64,000 nt of DNA from Pratylenchus scribneri (lineage: Eukaryota; Nematoda; Chromadorea; Rhabditida; Pratylenchidae): positions 1,178,001-1,242,000 of the forward strand of contig JAQSEB010000007.1 in assembly GCA_030063045.1 (NCBI GenBank). The letters are read 5' to 3'. Every line of letters begins with the position of its first letter. Positions within the stretch are counted from its first letter, which is position 1. The position numbers and the translations under genes are program-made. Below the pieces are notes generated by a model. The model did not search any database, had not been told where the DNA came from, and saw nothing but the letters and a program-made list of their open reading frames with translations. Positions 38,395 through 50,696 of the stretch are shown here, piece by piece.

Positions 38395-41300
38395 ATGGGC
38401 TGCGGCCCATCAACCAGCAAATCACCACAGCCCACCGTGCCAGATGACAACCACTTTCCCTCGGTGCATGTTCATGTTTTTGGCCAACCTTTGCCCACAT
38501 CGCCTCCGCTCACAAAACGGCCATCCCTGGCCACACCCCGTTCCAAATTGACTTCGCCAAAACAGAGCATTGCTGCCTCCCCCAATGCTGCTCAACAACC
38601 GCCCAGTGAATTGTGTAAGTCTATTTCGGATGGATCCCTCCGGGTTCGGAGAGTCGTTGGTCGGGCAGTTTCGTCGCGAAGTCGACGGCATCATGAAAGA
38701 CATTTGCGGACGCAAACAACATTGGATGGGGAAATTGATGCATCCCAATATTGGGTGGGCCAACCGAATGATAGTAATGGAATTGCCAAAAGTGGAAGTG
38801 AAAGTGTGTTGGCCCGGTGGTCGAGTCGTACAGAAATCTTATCAGCTGGTAAATCGCCCCTTGATTGGCTTCAACCACCGGGCACTGTGCCTTTTGCCAC
38901 CGACCCATCCGCCAGTCCCCATCAAAGCCCAATGGCATCAGTGCCGAACAGCCCAAAAAGTTGTGATGGTGGCAGCCAAAAACCCACACCATGCCCTTCG
39001 CCCAGTCCCCGTCGACCTTTAGCAGCAGCAGCATCATTCCCAATGAATGACGTAATTGGGCAACCGCCAGTGACAGCGGCGGAAGTGAGGCGAATAATTG
39101 CGGAAGAATTTGGGGACAATCAACACCAATCACCACGACACAAATCCTCGATTAAATCAATCCATTCAAATACGCCGACACCTCCTCGGAATGCTTCATC
39201 GCCACTTTATCGATTTCGGCACAAACAGCAAAGGCCAAAAACACCACAAATGTGTAGGGGAATTCGTCGTGTTGTTTTGTGGAACTCTTTGTTTAGTCCA
39301 CGAAATCAAATTTCATTCTTATCCACCCTGTTCTTCTATCTCTATTCTAAAATTTCGAATTTCATTAGGGATTCACTCACAATTCACAAAAACAAATTGG
39401 GGTTCCGGTTATGGTATTTTTTAATTTCAATTTTCGTGTCGAAAAAAACGACATAAAATCCTAATAATCAAAAAAAAATAAAAAATTATTAAATCAAATC
39501 AATCAATCCATTCTTCTTTTCTAATAATTTTGGTGAGCATGGGATGATTCATTGGCCGTAAACTTTGGCCAAATCATAATCTTTGGATTACTTAATTCCT
39601 ATCTACTCTCATAAAATTCAAACACAATTTTATGGCCAACTTATGGTCTTGAAAAGTTGTGGTTTTTCGACGCAATTGATGAATACAAAAAATAAAAATT
39701 AATATCAAAAATTTCCAATTTCATGCACTTCTTAAAAACTTTCCTTAATATTCTATTCAAATTTAATTAATTCATTTTTTTTAATTCAGCAATCCGCTCC
39801 GCTATTCTCATCCAAAAATGGTATCGCCGTTGCTTGGCTCGATTGGAGGCAAGGAGAAGAGCCAGCTGGAACATTTTCACAGCATTGGAATATGCCGGTG
39901 AACAAGACCAACTCAAGGTGAATTAAAAAATATTTATTGAAATTAATTTGCAAATTTTTAGTTGTACAATTTCTTCAATGAAATCATAAATGCAATGATC
40001 GAAAAGGATGATTTGACTGGCCGGAACAACAATGAAATTCATCAAGGTGTGTTGATCACATTAAAGCCTATTTTTCCTTTTCGGGTTTTTAACTTTCAGC
40101 TCTCGCCCGGCATGCTTTTAATGGTGAGTTTATGTGGATTTATTCTTTATCCCTTCTCATTCCTTATCTATGAATAGTCTCCCACCATCAACCAAAAAAC
40201 TTTCAGTAGCGGACGAGGCGGAAAAGGACGCAAAATTATGGGATTTGACCAATCCAGAGCTGTTCCGCGTCGACAAATCCTACAAAGGCCCAACAATTTC
40301 GCTGCCAATTCGAACATCTCACGTGGAGGCAATGATTGAACATTTCAAGCAAAATAAGGCAAGTCAAAGCCAAAATAGGGATTTAATGTTAGTTTTGTAG
40401 ATTTTACCCGCCCGTTATTTGCTTACAATTTTGCATGAAGCAAGAAAAGTGCTCAAGGGAATGACAACGCTCACCCATTTATCAACGAACATGAGCGGTG
40501 GACAAGTGACAATTTGTGGTGGTCAGTTTTAATATTCAATGCAATTTAAATTAATTTAACATCATATTCAATTTAGATCTTCATGGAAAATTCGACGATC
40601 TATGCATTATTCTTCACAAGGTTGGATATTTACAAAATATTATGGTGAAATTTATCGTTTTTTATAGAATGGATTTCCTTCAATTAACAATCCATATGTT
40701 TTCAATGGTGATTTTGTGGATCGAGGCGCCCAATCAGTGGTTAGTAAATTAGATTTTATCAAAAAATTATTTTTGAAAATATTTGAACCAACGGGGTATA
40801 AAGTTTAGAGGTCATGGGTTCGAATTCGCCCAGAAGAAAGTAATTTTTTTCAAGCTTGCTATCACTTTTATTTACTTTTATAAATTCTATAATATTCAAA
40901 CATAGAAATTCTAACAAAAAAAACATTACCACTCAATTAAACATTTTACTAATAATTTATCAATTTTAAGGAAGTTATTGCAGTTTTGCTTGCCCTAATG
41001 ATGCTCAATCCAACGGCAGTTGCTTTGAATCGTGGAAATCATGAAGTAGGAATAATAAAAAATAAATTAATAATTTTAATATTCATTCAGGACCACATCA
41101 TGAATTTGAGGTCAGTTGTTGATTATTTTTAAAATAAATTAATTATTAAATTTAAGATATGGCTTCATCAAAGAGCTGCAAACAAAATACAAGGACTCTG
41201 CATCGGCAATAATTCGACTTCTTGAAGACATTTTCTCTTGGCTTCCATTGGCAACAATTGTTGATCGGGTACCCATTTAATTAATAAATCGTCAAAATTC

Positions 41301-43009
41301 ATTTATTTTTAGGAACTTTTTGTTACTCACGGTGGCGTTTCAGACAAAACGGATTTGGAAGTTCTTGAAAGGATACCCAGAAATAAGGTAAATTTAAATC
41401 AATTTTTGGTTTAATTCGCTATTTTTTTTACAATACAGTACCAATCAATTCTTCGACCGCCGGTCAGTGAGAATAAAACTGGCAGAAAATGTGTGGACGT
41501 TGAAGAGGTAAGGAATTTATTTACTGATTTGATTGCCCAATTAGATCTAGCTTTAAATAGTTTGGCTCGAGTTAATAAAGAAAATTTCACAATATAATTG
41601 TTTAGCCGGGTGGATAACCCTTCACTCTTGAAAAATTTAGGTCACAAGCCGGAGGATACAGGATAGTATTTTTTCGAGACTGGTTCTCATTTTTCTAAAT
41701 TCTATAGTACATTTTAAGACCAAATACAGCATTTCTAACCGGAAATGCTTTATCATAAAAATATTACAAAGTAAAAATTATTTAATTTTTGCAGTGGCGC
41801 CAAATTCTGGACGTTTTATGGAGTGATCCAAAGCCTCAAAACGGCTGCTGGCCAAATGCATTTCGCGGAGGTGGTTCCTACTTTGGCCCAGATGTAACAA
41901 AGAAATTTTTGGAGAAGTAAGAATATCATAAAATAAAATTTAATTCCAATTAATTTAATCAGAAATAATTTCCGATTATTGGTCAGAAGCCATGAATGCA
42001 AATATGAAGGTTAAATCATAATTTTTTTCTTTATTTTTTATTCACTTTTTTAGGCTATGAATTCACACATGACAACCGTGTGCTCACAATTTTCTCCGCC
42101 AGCAATTATTATGAAACGGGCAGTAACCGGGGTGCCTATGTGAAATTTCTTGGCAAAGATAAAGTGCCTCATTTTGTGGTTCGTTCTTCCATTCATTCCC
42201 AAAAATTATTTAATAAAAGTGAATTAATTTTAGCAATATATGGCTAGCAAAATTCACAAGCGGGTTACGGTTAGGGAAAGGTAAGAAAATGCAATTAATA
42301 CACTAAAATCATTCACTATTAAATTTAAGACTGAGCATTGTGGAACAATCGGCAATAAAGGAGCTGAGTGAAAAATTGATGTCATTCAACACGGAACTGC
42401 AAAGAGAATTCACCCGGATTGATTCAACAGGAACAGGTAATAAATTTCATTTTAAATTGAATTATTATACATTTTCTAAAGGCAAAATTTCTCTGCCTCA
42501 ATGGTGTCAAAGTGTGGAGAGAATAACGGATTTGGCAGTGCCTTGGCGTGTTCTCGCACCCAGATTGGTGACACTGACTGAAGATGGGAAAAATGTGCTC
42601 TATAGGCATCATTTACGAGTTCAACTGGGCAAAACAAATGAACAATTGCCGGCAGGACAGGTCGGAAAATTAATATTAAAAAAATCAATAATAATTTTAG
42701 GACTCCACTGGAATCACAGAAACTCTCTACAGGCATAAAAATACACTGGAAACGCTGTTCCGATTCATGGACAAGGACAATTCCGGTCAATAATTTTTTA
42801 TTTTTTAAAATTATTTTTAAAATTTAGGTTTGGTCTCAATGAAGGAATTCCTCGAAGCCTGCCAAGTCCTGGGCCAATATGCAAATATTGACTTGACCGA
42901 AGATGGAATAAAAAGCATTGGAGAGAGCATTGATTTCAACAAAGATGGATTCATCGACTTGAATGAATTGCTCGAGGCATTTCGGCTGGTCGATCTTGGA
43001 AAGATGTAA
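38395..43009 (+). CDS. Serine/threonine protein phosphatase with EF hands (PPEF/RdgC family)
   Basis: The start MGCGPS is a likely N-myristoylation/palmitoylation site, as in PPEF. A long Ser/Pro-rich N-terminal part follows; its 3' splice junction is uncertain, and a donor at about 38849 joins in phase to 39796. Next comes an IQ motif ([20 protein letters not shown]). The PP1-like catalytic core has [36 protein letters not shown] and [12 protein letters not shown]. At the C-terminus EF hands include [13 protein letters not shown] and [13 protein letters not shown], with one degenerate hand ([13 protein letters not shown]). The calcium/calmodulin-controlled phosphatase acts in sensory neurons in flies and worms (C. 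elegans pef-1). SINE-like fragments lie in two introns. Confidence 0.93.
40785..40855 (+). repeat. tRNA-derived SINE-like fragment in a PPEF intron
   Basis: TTAGAGGTCATGGGTTCGAA then TTCGCCCAGAAGAAAGTAAT and a T run. It has a near-consensus B box (GGTTCGAATTC) and the common tail of this family. Confidence 0.55.
41600..41690 (+). repeat. tRNA-derived SINE-like fragment, A-box end preserved
   Basis: TTTAGCCGGGTGGATAACCC resembles an A box. It is followed by AAAATTTAGGTCACAAGCCG, where the B box has decayed, and then a T-rich tail. It lies in a PPEF intron. Confidence 0.45.
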
Positions 43010-44011
43010 AAATGAATAAAAAAAACAAAGATGAGAGCTCAATAACAAATATTTTAACCTCAATAATTAAATATTTTTTTGATGTTTTAAATTAATTTTA
43101 TAAATTGCCATCCCCGGTGAAAATGATAAACAATTGCTCTTTTTGATTATTTTATTTGCCAATTTGTTAAATTCAAAAAAATATTTCTCTGGGTGGTGTT
43201 CCATCCAAAATAAAGTCGAAAAAATCCATATTGTTGACGTAAGCCAAAAGTCAATATTTTTTACTCCTCCAAAGAACTTGCTAACAGCATTTCTGATGGA
43301 TGTACCTTGCACTTTCTTCCAAAATTCCATCTTTTTTCCACTTTCCGCCCAACCTAAAGCTCAAAAGCAATGAAAATAATTTAATTATTCAATTGAACTC
43401 CCCTATTTCTATACATGAGTAATTCGAAATAGATTCCAATTGAGAATTTTTGCTCGTAATAACAGAAAAACTGGAAGCCTAGATTTTTGAAAACCGAAAA
43501 CCAATTTTTTAAAAACCAAAGACCTAGATTTTTGAAGAAGCGTAAAGATAGATATTTTGAAAAACCGAAAACCTAGATATTTTGAAAAATGGAAACCTAG
43601 ATTTTTGAAAAATCGAAACTGGATTTTTTGAAAACCAGATATTTTGCAAAAATCCCTTTTAAACCTCCTTTTAAACTTCTTCAATATCAATCATTTTCAT
43701 CTTAATCATTTATTCGAATCATTTCAATTCTGTCCACATTTATTTCTTGCTGCAATTCACCGAAAATGCACCCACTTCCTTTTCTATCCACTAGCCGCCA
43801 CTCACTCAATTCATCCCGCGGTGGTTCGATTTTTCAATGCCCTATTTTTATCGATGCGCTGGAATTTAACCCTTTTTCCTTTTTTGCATTTTCTAGAATG
43901 ATTCCTTTTTTAATAATGATGAATTAAAGACCAAAAAATAAATTTTTATAAAAATTTCAGGCCATAATTAGTTAATCAATTTAATTAAATCATCTCAAAT
44001 TATTCCGCAAA
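43010..44011. other. Intergenic, AT-rich, with a short tandem repeat
   Basis: 3' flank of PPEF and upstream region of citrate synthase. Apart from the repeat at 43477-43650 nothing recognisable is seen. Confidence 0.5.
43477..43650. repeat. Imperfect tandem repeat, about 25-bp units
   Basis: About seven copies of a unit like AACCTAGATTTTTGAAAAACC with substitutions and small indels. Confidence 0.75.
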
Positions 44012-45863
44012 ATGTCTGTTCTCGGTGGATTCATGCGAAGTAATAAACAAATTCTTTTTTGCAAGGTATTTTTCGCATTTTTATTCATTAAAATTCATAA
44101 ATTTCATAGAATCTTCTCAATTATTCTCTCGCAAATTATGCATCCTCCGACTATTCCGTGAATTTGAAGGATGTGCTGGCAAATAAAATTCCGGCTCATC
44201 AAAAGAAGGTGGCTAAATTCCGTGAAGAAGAGGATGCAACGGTCGTTCAAAGCATCAACGTCGGGATGGTTTGGAGAAATTTAAATCAATCAATACTTAA
44301 AATAAATTCATTTATTAGATTTATGGTGGAATGCGGACAATGAAGGCAATGATTACCGAGACATCCGTTCTAGACCCAGAAGAGGGCATTCGCTTTCGTG
44401 GATATTCCATCCCAGAATGCCAGGCTAAACTTCCAAAGGCCGAAGGAGGCCAAGAACCAGTTCCTGAAGGTATTTGGTGGCTTCTTTGCACCGGTGACAT
44501 TCCTGATCAGGTTTTATTACATTTAAATAAATAAATAAGTCAATAAACATAATTTTAAAGAAACAAGTTAACGCAATCAGCAAAGAATGGGCTTCTCGGG
44601 CTGATCTGCCAAATCATGTGGCCCAAATGTTGGAGAGTTTTCCCTCAAATCTTCATCCAATGTCCCAATTTGTGGCCGCAATTGCTGCATTACAAAGCGA
44701 ATCAGTAAGCGGTGTTAACTGTTATAATTTAACTAGTACACTCCAATTCATTTTATGACCATTCATAAATAATGTTTATTAAATAAAATAATTTTTATAA
44801 TTCAGAAATTTGCTGAAGCTTATTCAAAAGGCGCCAAAAAGAGCACTTATTGGGAATACGTTTACGAGGACTCAATGAATTTATTGGCCAAATTGCCAAC
44901 GATAGCCGCCACAATTTACAGGTTTATTCGATTTGAATAAATTTGATTAAATAATAAATAAATTTAAGGAATCTTTATCGTGAAGGAACCTCGGTGGGCG
45001 CAATTGATGCAAACAAGGATTGGTCCGCTAATTTCTGTTCCATGCTTGGATACAATGACCCACTTTTTATTGAACTTATGCGACTTTATTTGGTAATAAT
45101 TCAATTCTTTAATAATTCGTATTTTTTTAGGTCATCCATTCGGACCATGAAGGTGGAAATGTTTCGGCGCACACTTGCCATTTGGTTGGATCCGCCCTCT
45201 CCGACCCATATTTGTCATTCTCTGCTGCAATGGCCGGATTGGCGGGGCCTCTTCATGGATTGGCTAATCAGGTTTTAACAAAGTAATTTAAACAAATTAA
45301 ATATATTTCGCCTGTTAAGGAAGTACTCGTTTTCTTGACCAAATTGATGGGCGAACTGGGCAATAAATACAGTGAGGCCGATTTGAAAAAATGGGTTTGG
45401 GATCATTTGAAGAGTGGACAGGTAAAAATAATTAATTCCAATTTGTTAATAAATGTTCGAAAATTAAAAGGTTGTTCCCGGCTATGGACACGCCGTACTC
45501 CGAAAGACCGACCCCCGATACATGTGTCAACGTGAATTTGCCCAAAAACATCTGCCAAATGACCCAATGTTCAAATTGGTTTCGGATCTCTACAAAGTCA
45601 CACCGGACATTCTTTTGGAACAAGGAAAGGCGAAGAACCCGTGGCCAAATGTGGATGCCCATTCCGGCGTTCTGCTTCAACATTTCAACATGAAGGAGAT
45701 GAATTACTACACTGTCCTTTTTGGCGTTTCCCGTGCCCTTGGCTGCCTTTCCCAACTGATTTGGTCCCGCGCAATGGGCCTCCCAATTGAACGACCCAAA
45801 TCGCACAGCACCGATGGACTTATGCAATTGGTCGCGGCGACAAAATCAGCAAAAGGCGCTTAG
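44012..45863 (+). CDS. cts-1: Mitochondrial citrate synthase
   Basis: About eight exons starting [15 protein letters not shown], a basic presequence. The body carries [20 protein letters not shown] and [10 protein letters not shown]. The catalytic His region is [12 protein letters not shown]. The second His region is [14 protein letters not shown], and the catalytic Asp lies in [10 protein letters not shown]. The closing part is [20 protein letters not shown]. This is the animal type with full length and no damage. It condenses acetyl-CoA with oxaloacetate as the first TCA-cycle step in the matrix. Confidence 0.97.
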
Positions 45864-46473
45864 ATGATGATAGACAATGTTACCCAATCAAATGGCAATT
45901 TAGAAGCAATTTTCGATGACCAAAACAAATATCCACATCCACCCTTATATTCCCACCATCTTTGTCCATCATTTATGGTTATTTGATGAAATTATTATCA
46001 CAGTTTATTTTTAATTGTAGATTCCTTTTTTTTGACATACAATTGCGATAAATTTATTTGTTAACTATGGAATCGTTATTTTATAAACTATTTAGGTTTT
46101 TAGGGCTAGGGTTGGACAAGATTTACAGATTTTATCAAGTTTTTGTAAAAATTTTCGGCATTTTTCAAAATTTATGGGTCAAGGGTTTCGAATCCGCTAA
46201 GTCTTTTCGAATTTGATGAACATTCCACAAATACTTTCTTTAGACAAAATAAAGCCATTGAGGCGAGGTAATGGTCCTAAACTAATTAGTCTAACCTATG
46301 GATTTAATTAAACCCTGGCAGGGTTTACTCGTGGATGGAAATGTAATTGGCACAGAATAGAATAAGCAAAACAAAATTTTTTTTATTTTTTATGATCAAC
46401 AATTTGAAATAACATTGGTGTATGAAATATGATGTATCATATCATTTCCAATTTTCATAACGTCATCTGTCAT
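45864..46473. other. Convergent intergenic region
   Basis: About 610 bp between the citrate synthase stop and the eL29 stop on the other strand. It holds 3' untranslated sequence and a weak SINE-like fragment near 46165-46215 (GGGTCAAGGGTTTCGAATCC). Confidence 0.5.
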
Positions 46474-46894
46474 TTATGCCTTCGATTCCACCACTTTGGG
46501 CGCTTGTCGTTTGTTGTGCTTCTTCGCAAAACGCAAATTGCGGAGGAATTTCTGGTCCACTCCCTTCATCGATTGGTGACGTTGACGCTTTGGTTTGTAA
46601 ATGCCATTGCGGTGGTCCTTTCTGAAATGTGAAAAGTTAATATTTTTGAAATTGATTATTGGGAAGAATGTTTTTTTTTCGTTGTGCGAAACTTAAAAAC
46701 CCTCCGAAATCGGAATTTTGTAAGCATTAATTCATTAAAACTACTACTGACAATTTTAGAAGTCAAAACGACTTTTCTGGAAAAACCTAAGTTTTCTATC
46801 TTTAGGATTTAAGCTTAATTTAAACCTGTTGATCATATTTATAGATAGCTCACCGATTTTGGTTATGATTTGTATGATTCTTCGACTTGGCCAT
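46474..46894 (-). CDS. rpl-29: Ribosomal protein eL29
   Basis: Two exons, 46894-46854 and 46621-46474, join in phase to 62 residues, the length of the C. elegans protein. Exon 1 gives [14 protein letters not shown]. Exon 2 continues [20 protein letters not shown] and [14 protein letters not shown], both diagnostic of eL29. It is a small basic protein of the cytosolic large ribosomal subunit. It lies 301 bp downstream of HSP10 on the same strand, a spacing compatible with an operon. Confidence 0.95.
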
Positions 46895-47195
46895 TGAAAC
46901 TTCGCTTTATGAATTCGCTCAAAATTTAATCGAATAGTTGTCTCGTTTAAGTTTCTCTTTAAATTATGTCAATTAGATTTAATACATCAAAGATGATTAA
47001 ATATAAAAATGTTAAAAACACAATATTTCACATTAATAAGTTTTAATAAATATTTATTCCTAAACTTTTGAGTTCATAACGAAAAATAAGTCAAATGGAA
47101 AATTAGCAAACGTAACAAAATGTATCAAAATAATAGTTTCAATATTCAAATGATCGTCTTGATTCCCATTCTCTCGTTGTTAACTGCTGGCAGGA

Positions 47196-47618
47196 TCACT
47201 CGAATTTCCCAATGATGTCGGACTCGCGGAAGATATGATATTCCTTTAAAATAGGAAGATTAATTTCTCAATGTAATGTTTATCAATTACTTTGTCTTCG
47301 AAGGCCACTTTCGATCCGCCATATTCCGGCAAAAGGACACGATCGCCGACTTTCAATTGCATTGGAATGGTCTTCCCCTCATCAGTGCGGTATCCTGGGC
47401 CAGTCGCAACAACCGTTCCTTCGAGCACCTTTCCTTGAGCTTTTTCCGGAATCATTATGCCTCCCTTTGTTTTTGTTTCCGGAGCAAATCGCTCAATCAT
47501 CACGCGGTCAAAGAATGGTCGGAATCCTTTGAGGGCATCAGTAGACTTAAAATGATAATAAATTATAAAAAATAATTTTTAACCAAACCGCTTTTCGTGC
47601 AAGGCTGAGAAAAACCAT
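47196..47618 (-). CDS. hsp-10: Mitochondrial co-chaperonin HSP10 (GroES family)
   Basis: Three exons: 47618-47589, 47545-47291 and 47243-47196. Splice sites and phases are consistent and give 110 residues. After a short leader (MVFLSLARKA) come FRPFFDRVMIERFAPETKTK and GGIMIPEKAQGKVLEGTVVA, the mobile loop and first strands of GroES. GDRVLLPEYGGSKVAF and the ending FRESDIIGKFE are typical of animal HSP10. It caps the HSP60 ring. HSP60 lies about 20 kb away on the same strand. A minus-strand AATAAA at about 47053-47058 precedes eL29. Confidence 0.96.
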
Positions 47619-48717
47619 TATTGTCGATCGATTCAGAAAATCAGATAATAAAATTGTATTATTAAAATCCTGATTAAAATAAAAATTAATTAATTGAACA
47701 TGACAGACAATATTATCGAAAGAATAATTTTTAAATCAATTTAGTATGATGAGCCGAAAAGAAAAGACAAAAAAAAAAGAAGACCTAGACCGAGGAGAGG
47801 ATTCGAGACCGAGACCTTGTTTTTTTTTTTGCGCTATGTAACGAAACCCCGAAATCACGAAACACCGAATCACGAAACGCCGAAATCACGAAACACCGAA
47901 TAGGAGAAGCATCACGAAACACCGAAATCACGAAACACCGAAAAGGAGAAAGTGTCACGATACACCGAAAATTTGAACTTATGGGTGAATTTTTTGGTTC
48001 GATATACCAATCGACGCGCCTCGATGAGCTGATCCCGAATATGCTATTGGTTTCGCAAAAAACTTAAAAATAAAAAAGTTATGGCCATAAAAGTTGCCAA
48101 ATGTGTAACCTAGCTTGAATTAAATGGCCATAACTTTTTTATTTTTAAGTTTTTTGCGAAACCAATAGCATATTCGGGATCAGCTCATCGAGACGCGTCG
48201 ATTGGTATATCGAACCAAAAAATTCACCCATAAGTTCAAATTTTCGGTGTTTCGTGACACTTTCTCCTTTTCGGTGTTTCGTGATTTCGGTGTTTCGTGA
48301 TGCTTCTCCTATTCGGTGTTTCGTGATTTCGGCGTTTCGTGATTCGGTGTTTCGTGATTTCGGGGTTTCGTAGTAGAGCCCTTTTCATCTCTCGACTCCA
48401 AATTTTATGTACTATTTTCACTTCTTGGCAAAAATCATATCACGATCACGATCGATTTTTTAGCTGCGCCCTGCGCGCTGCGCTGCGCAGCTCTGCTGAA
48501 TGCGGAAGCGGAAGTCGCTAGTCGCTACTTCACTCCCCAAAATTTCGTTTTAACGGTTTAAGTTAGGTTTAGTTTTGCTACAACCACAGTAATAAATTTA
48601 TTTAAACCGTCCGTAAATAAAACGATTGTAAAAAGAGCAGATTCTAATTATCTAAAGATTCAATTCATTTAATTACTAAATTTAAGCAGAAAATCAAACA
48701 ATACAATATATCTAAAA
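47619..48717. other. Intergenic region dominated by a foldback element
   Basis: Upstream of HSP10 and of the U5-40K gene, which point away from each other. Most of it is the inverted repeat at 47842-48370. A GC-rich patch with GCGCTGCGCTGCGCAG-like sequence lies near 48465-48492. No convincing heat-shock element was found next to HSP10. Confidence 0.5.
47842..48370. mobile_element. Foldback element with ~245-bp arms and internal CGAAACACCGAAAT iterations
   Basis: The left arm (from CGAAACCCCGAAATCACGAA at 47842) is the near-perfect reverse complement of the right arm, which ends CGGGGTTTCG at 48370. About 34 bp lie between them (around 48090-48124). The outer third of each arm repeats a ~17-bp unit CACGAAACACCGAAAT several times. 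The inner part holds GACGCGTCGATTGGTATATC, shared with the element at 23290-24085. It has no coding capacity. Confidence 0.88.
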
Positions 48718-50198
48718 ATGGCTGATGTTGCTTCTGAAGTATTCAAACGACCTTCACTGCCAATTGTTGCCAGACGAGGTTTGCTTATATTTGACAGTTA
48801 TTACCAAATCAATTGAGTCCTTTATTTTTAGATACAAAGCGACCAAGATTCGATCAAGAGGGCGCTCTTGTGGCAGTGGGGGAGCCTAGAACAGAGAATG
48901 GCGGTCCGCAACGAACAACAAATTTGCAATCACCGATTATGCTACTCACTGGACATGAAGGGGAGATATATGCAGCCAGATTCAGTCAGGATGGAAATTT
49001 CCTGGCTTCAGTTGGATTTGATATGAAAATTTGTAATTTTAAAATTTAAACAGACAAATAACTAAACAAATTTTTAGTTCTATGGAATGTTTATGGTGAA
49101 TGCGAGAATTTTTCGACAATTACGGGTCATAAGAATGCGATTATGGATGTTCATTTTAACACGGACACAAGGTAAAAGACTAGGTTGACAAATAAATTTG
49201 CAAAATTTTAGTTACCTTTACACCTGCTCAACTGACAAAACTGTTCGCGCATGGGACATGGAAACTGGAATATGCACTCGACGTTTTCGGAGCCACACTG
49301 ATTTTGTGAACGCTTGTCATCCAGCACGGCGTGGTCCAGATTTGATTTGCTCTGGTTCAGATGATGGCACAATTCAGGTTGAAAAATAATTCATAATACC
49401 AAAATGTGTAAAAATAATAATTCAGATTAATGATTTGCGACGACGAGAGTCGGTAATAACTTTTGAAAATACGAACAAGTTTCAAGTGACCGCGGTCACC
49501 TTCAATGATACTGCGGAATTGGTTGTCAGCGGTGGTATTGATAATACATTGAAGGTGGGTATCATTTAGCAATTTAGTTTAAAATTCATTTAAATTTTAG
49601 GGGATTATAAATAATATTACCACATTTTAGGTCTGGGATGTTAGACGCAAAGACCTCCTTTATCAAATGCCCGGTCACTCCGATACAGTTACGGGATTGA
49701 GCCTCAGTCCGGATGGGAATCATGTTTTGTCGAATTCAATGGATTGCACTGCAAGAATGTTCGATATTCGACCTTATGTTACAAATCTGCGATGTGTGAA
49801 AGTGTTTTCCGGACATCAACATAACTTCGAAAAGGTATGAATTACTAATTATTACTTTTTTAAATATTGAAAAAATAATTTTTAGAATTTACTGAAATGT
49901 GCATGGTCTCCGGATGGACATCGAATAGCTTGCGGTTTTACTTTTCGATTTATTTCAAAAATATTTCAATTATAAATTTATAGGTTCGAGCGACCGATTT
50001 GTCTATGTTTGGGATGTTGGCTCAAGAAACATTGCTTACAAATTGCCTGGGCATCAAGGTTCCGTCAATGCTGTTGATTTTCATCCAAAAGAATCCATTA
50101 GTAAGCAAAAATACATTTTTTTAAAAAAATTAATTTCAATTTTAGTACTCTCGGCCGGAAGCGACAAACGAATATTTTTGGGCGAATTGAATTATTGA
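48718..50198 (+). CDS. U5 snRNP 40-kDa WD-repeat protein (SNRNP40)
   Basis: The start MADVASEVFKRP is followed by the short basic region DTKRPRFDQEG. Seven WD repeats run over about eight small exons, including LLTGHEGEIYAARFSQDGNF, TCSTDKTVRAWDMETG, ICSGSDDGTIQ, SGGIDNTLKVWDVRRKDLLY, MFDIRPY and SSDRFVYVWDVGSRNIAYKL. The end is ILSAGSDKRIFLGELNY. Repeat order and the conserved phrases match SNRNP40/Prp8-binding protein, part of the U5 and tri-snRNP in the nucleus. A same-strand DMXL gene follows about 0.5 kb downstream. Confidence 0.93.
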
Positions 50199-50696
50199 AG
50201 GAAATTATTTATAAAATTTGATACTCATTTTCCATTTTGTTTTATTTGGATAAAGATGAAATGTTTGAAATTTATTGATTTTAAATTTATTGGTTATTTT
50301 ATATACCATTCATATTTATTTATTATCATTAATAATTCAGAAAAAAATTAAAATGGGAAAATATTAATGTTTAGAAAACAAATACTAAAAATTTAATAAA
50401 TTTAAATGGCCTAAAAAAAGAATATTTAAAAAAAATAAATGCCGTAAAAAAAGAAAATATAACGGCGAGAAGAAAAGAATATTAAAAAATAAATGCCGTA
50501 AAAAAGAAAATATAACTAACGGCGAGAAGAAAAGAATATTAAAAAATGGCCTAAAAAAGAAAATAAAAAAGGACTTAAAATGAACAAATTTTAAAAAATT
50601 TACAAATAAAAAGGGAATGCAAAAACAGGGAGACTAGGGAATACGATGAATGAATAAGAAACAAAAATTTAAAATACTCAATATGTTTGTTTTCAG
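50199..50696. other. Short AT-rich spacer with degenerate tandem repeat
   Basis: 50400-50580 repeats a ~60-bp purine-rich unit containing AATGCCGTAAAAAA and GGCGAGAAGAAAAGAATATT. No exon for the missing DMXL N-terminus is recognisable here. Confidence 0.55.

Noticed and set aside
47619..47760. Heat-shock element at HSP10
   Set aside because: Only isolated GAA/TTC pieces (for example ATTCAGAAAATC) are seen, without three correctly spaced units.
48236..48421. Open frame with His/Arg/Thr repeats
   Set aside because: It is translation of the foldback-element iterons.
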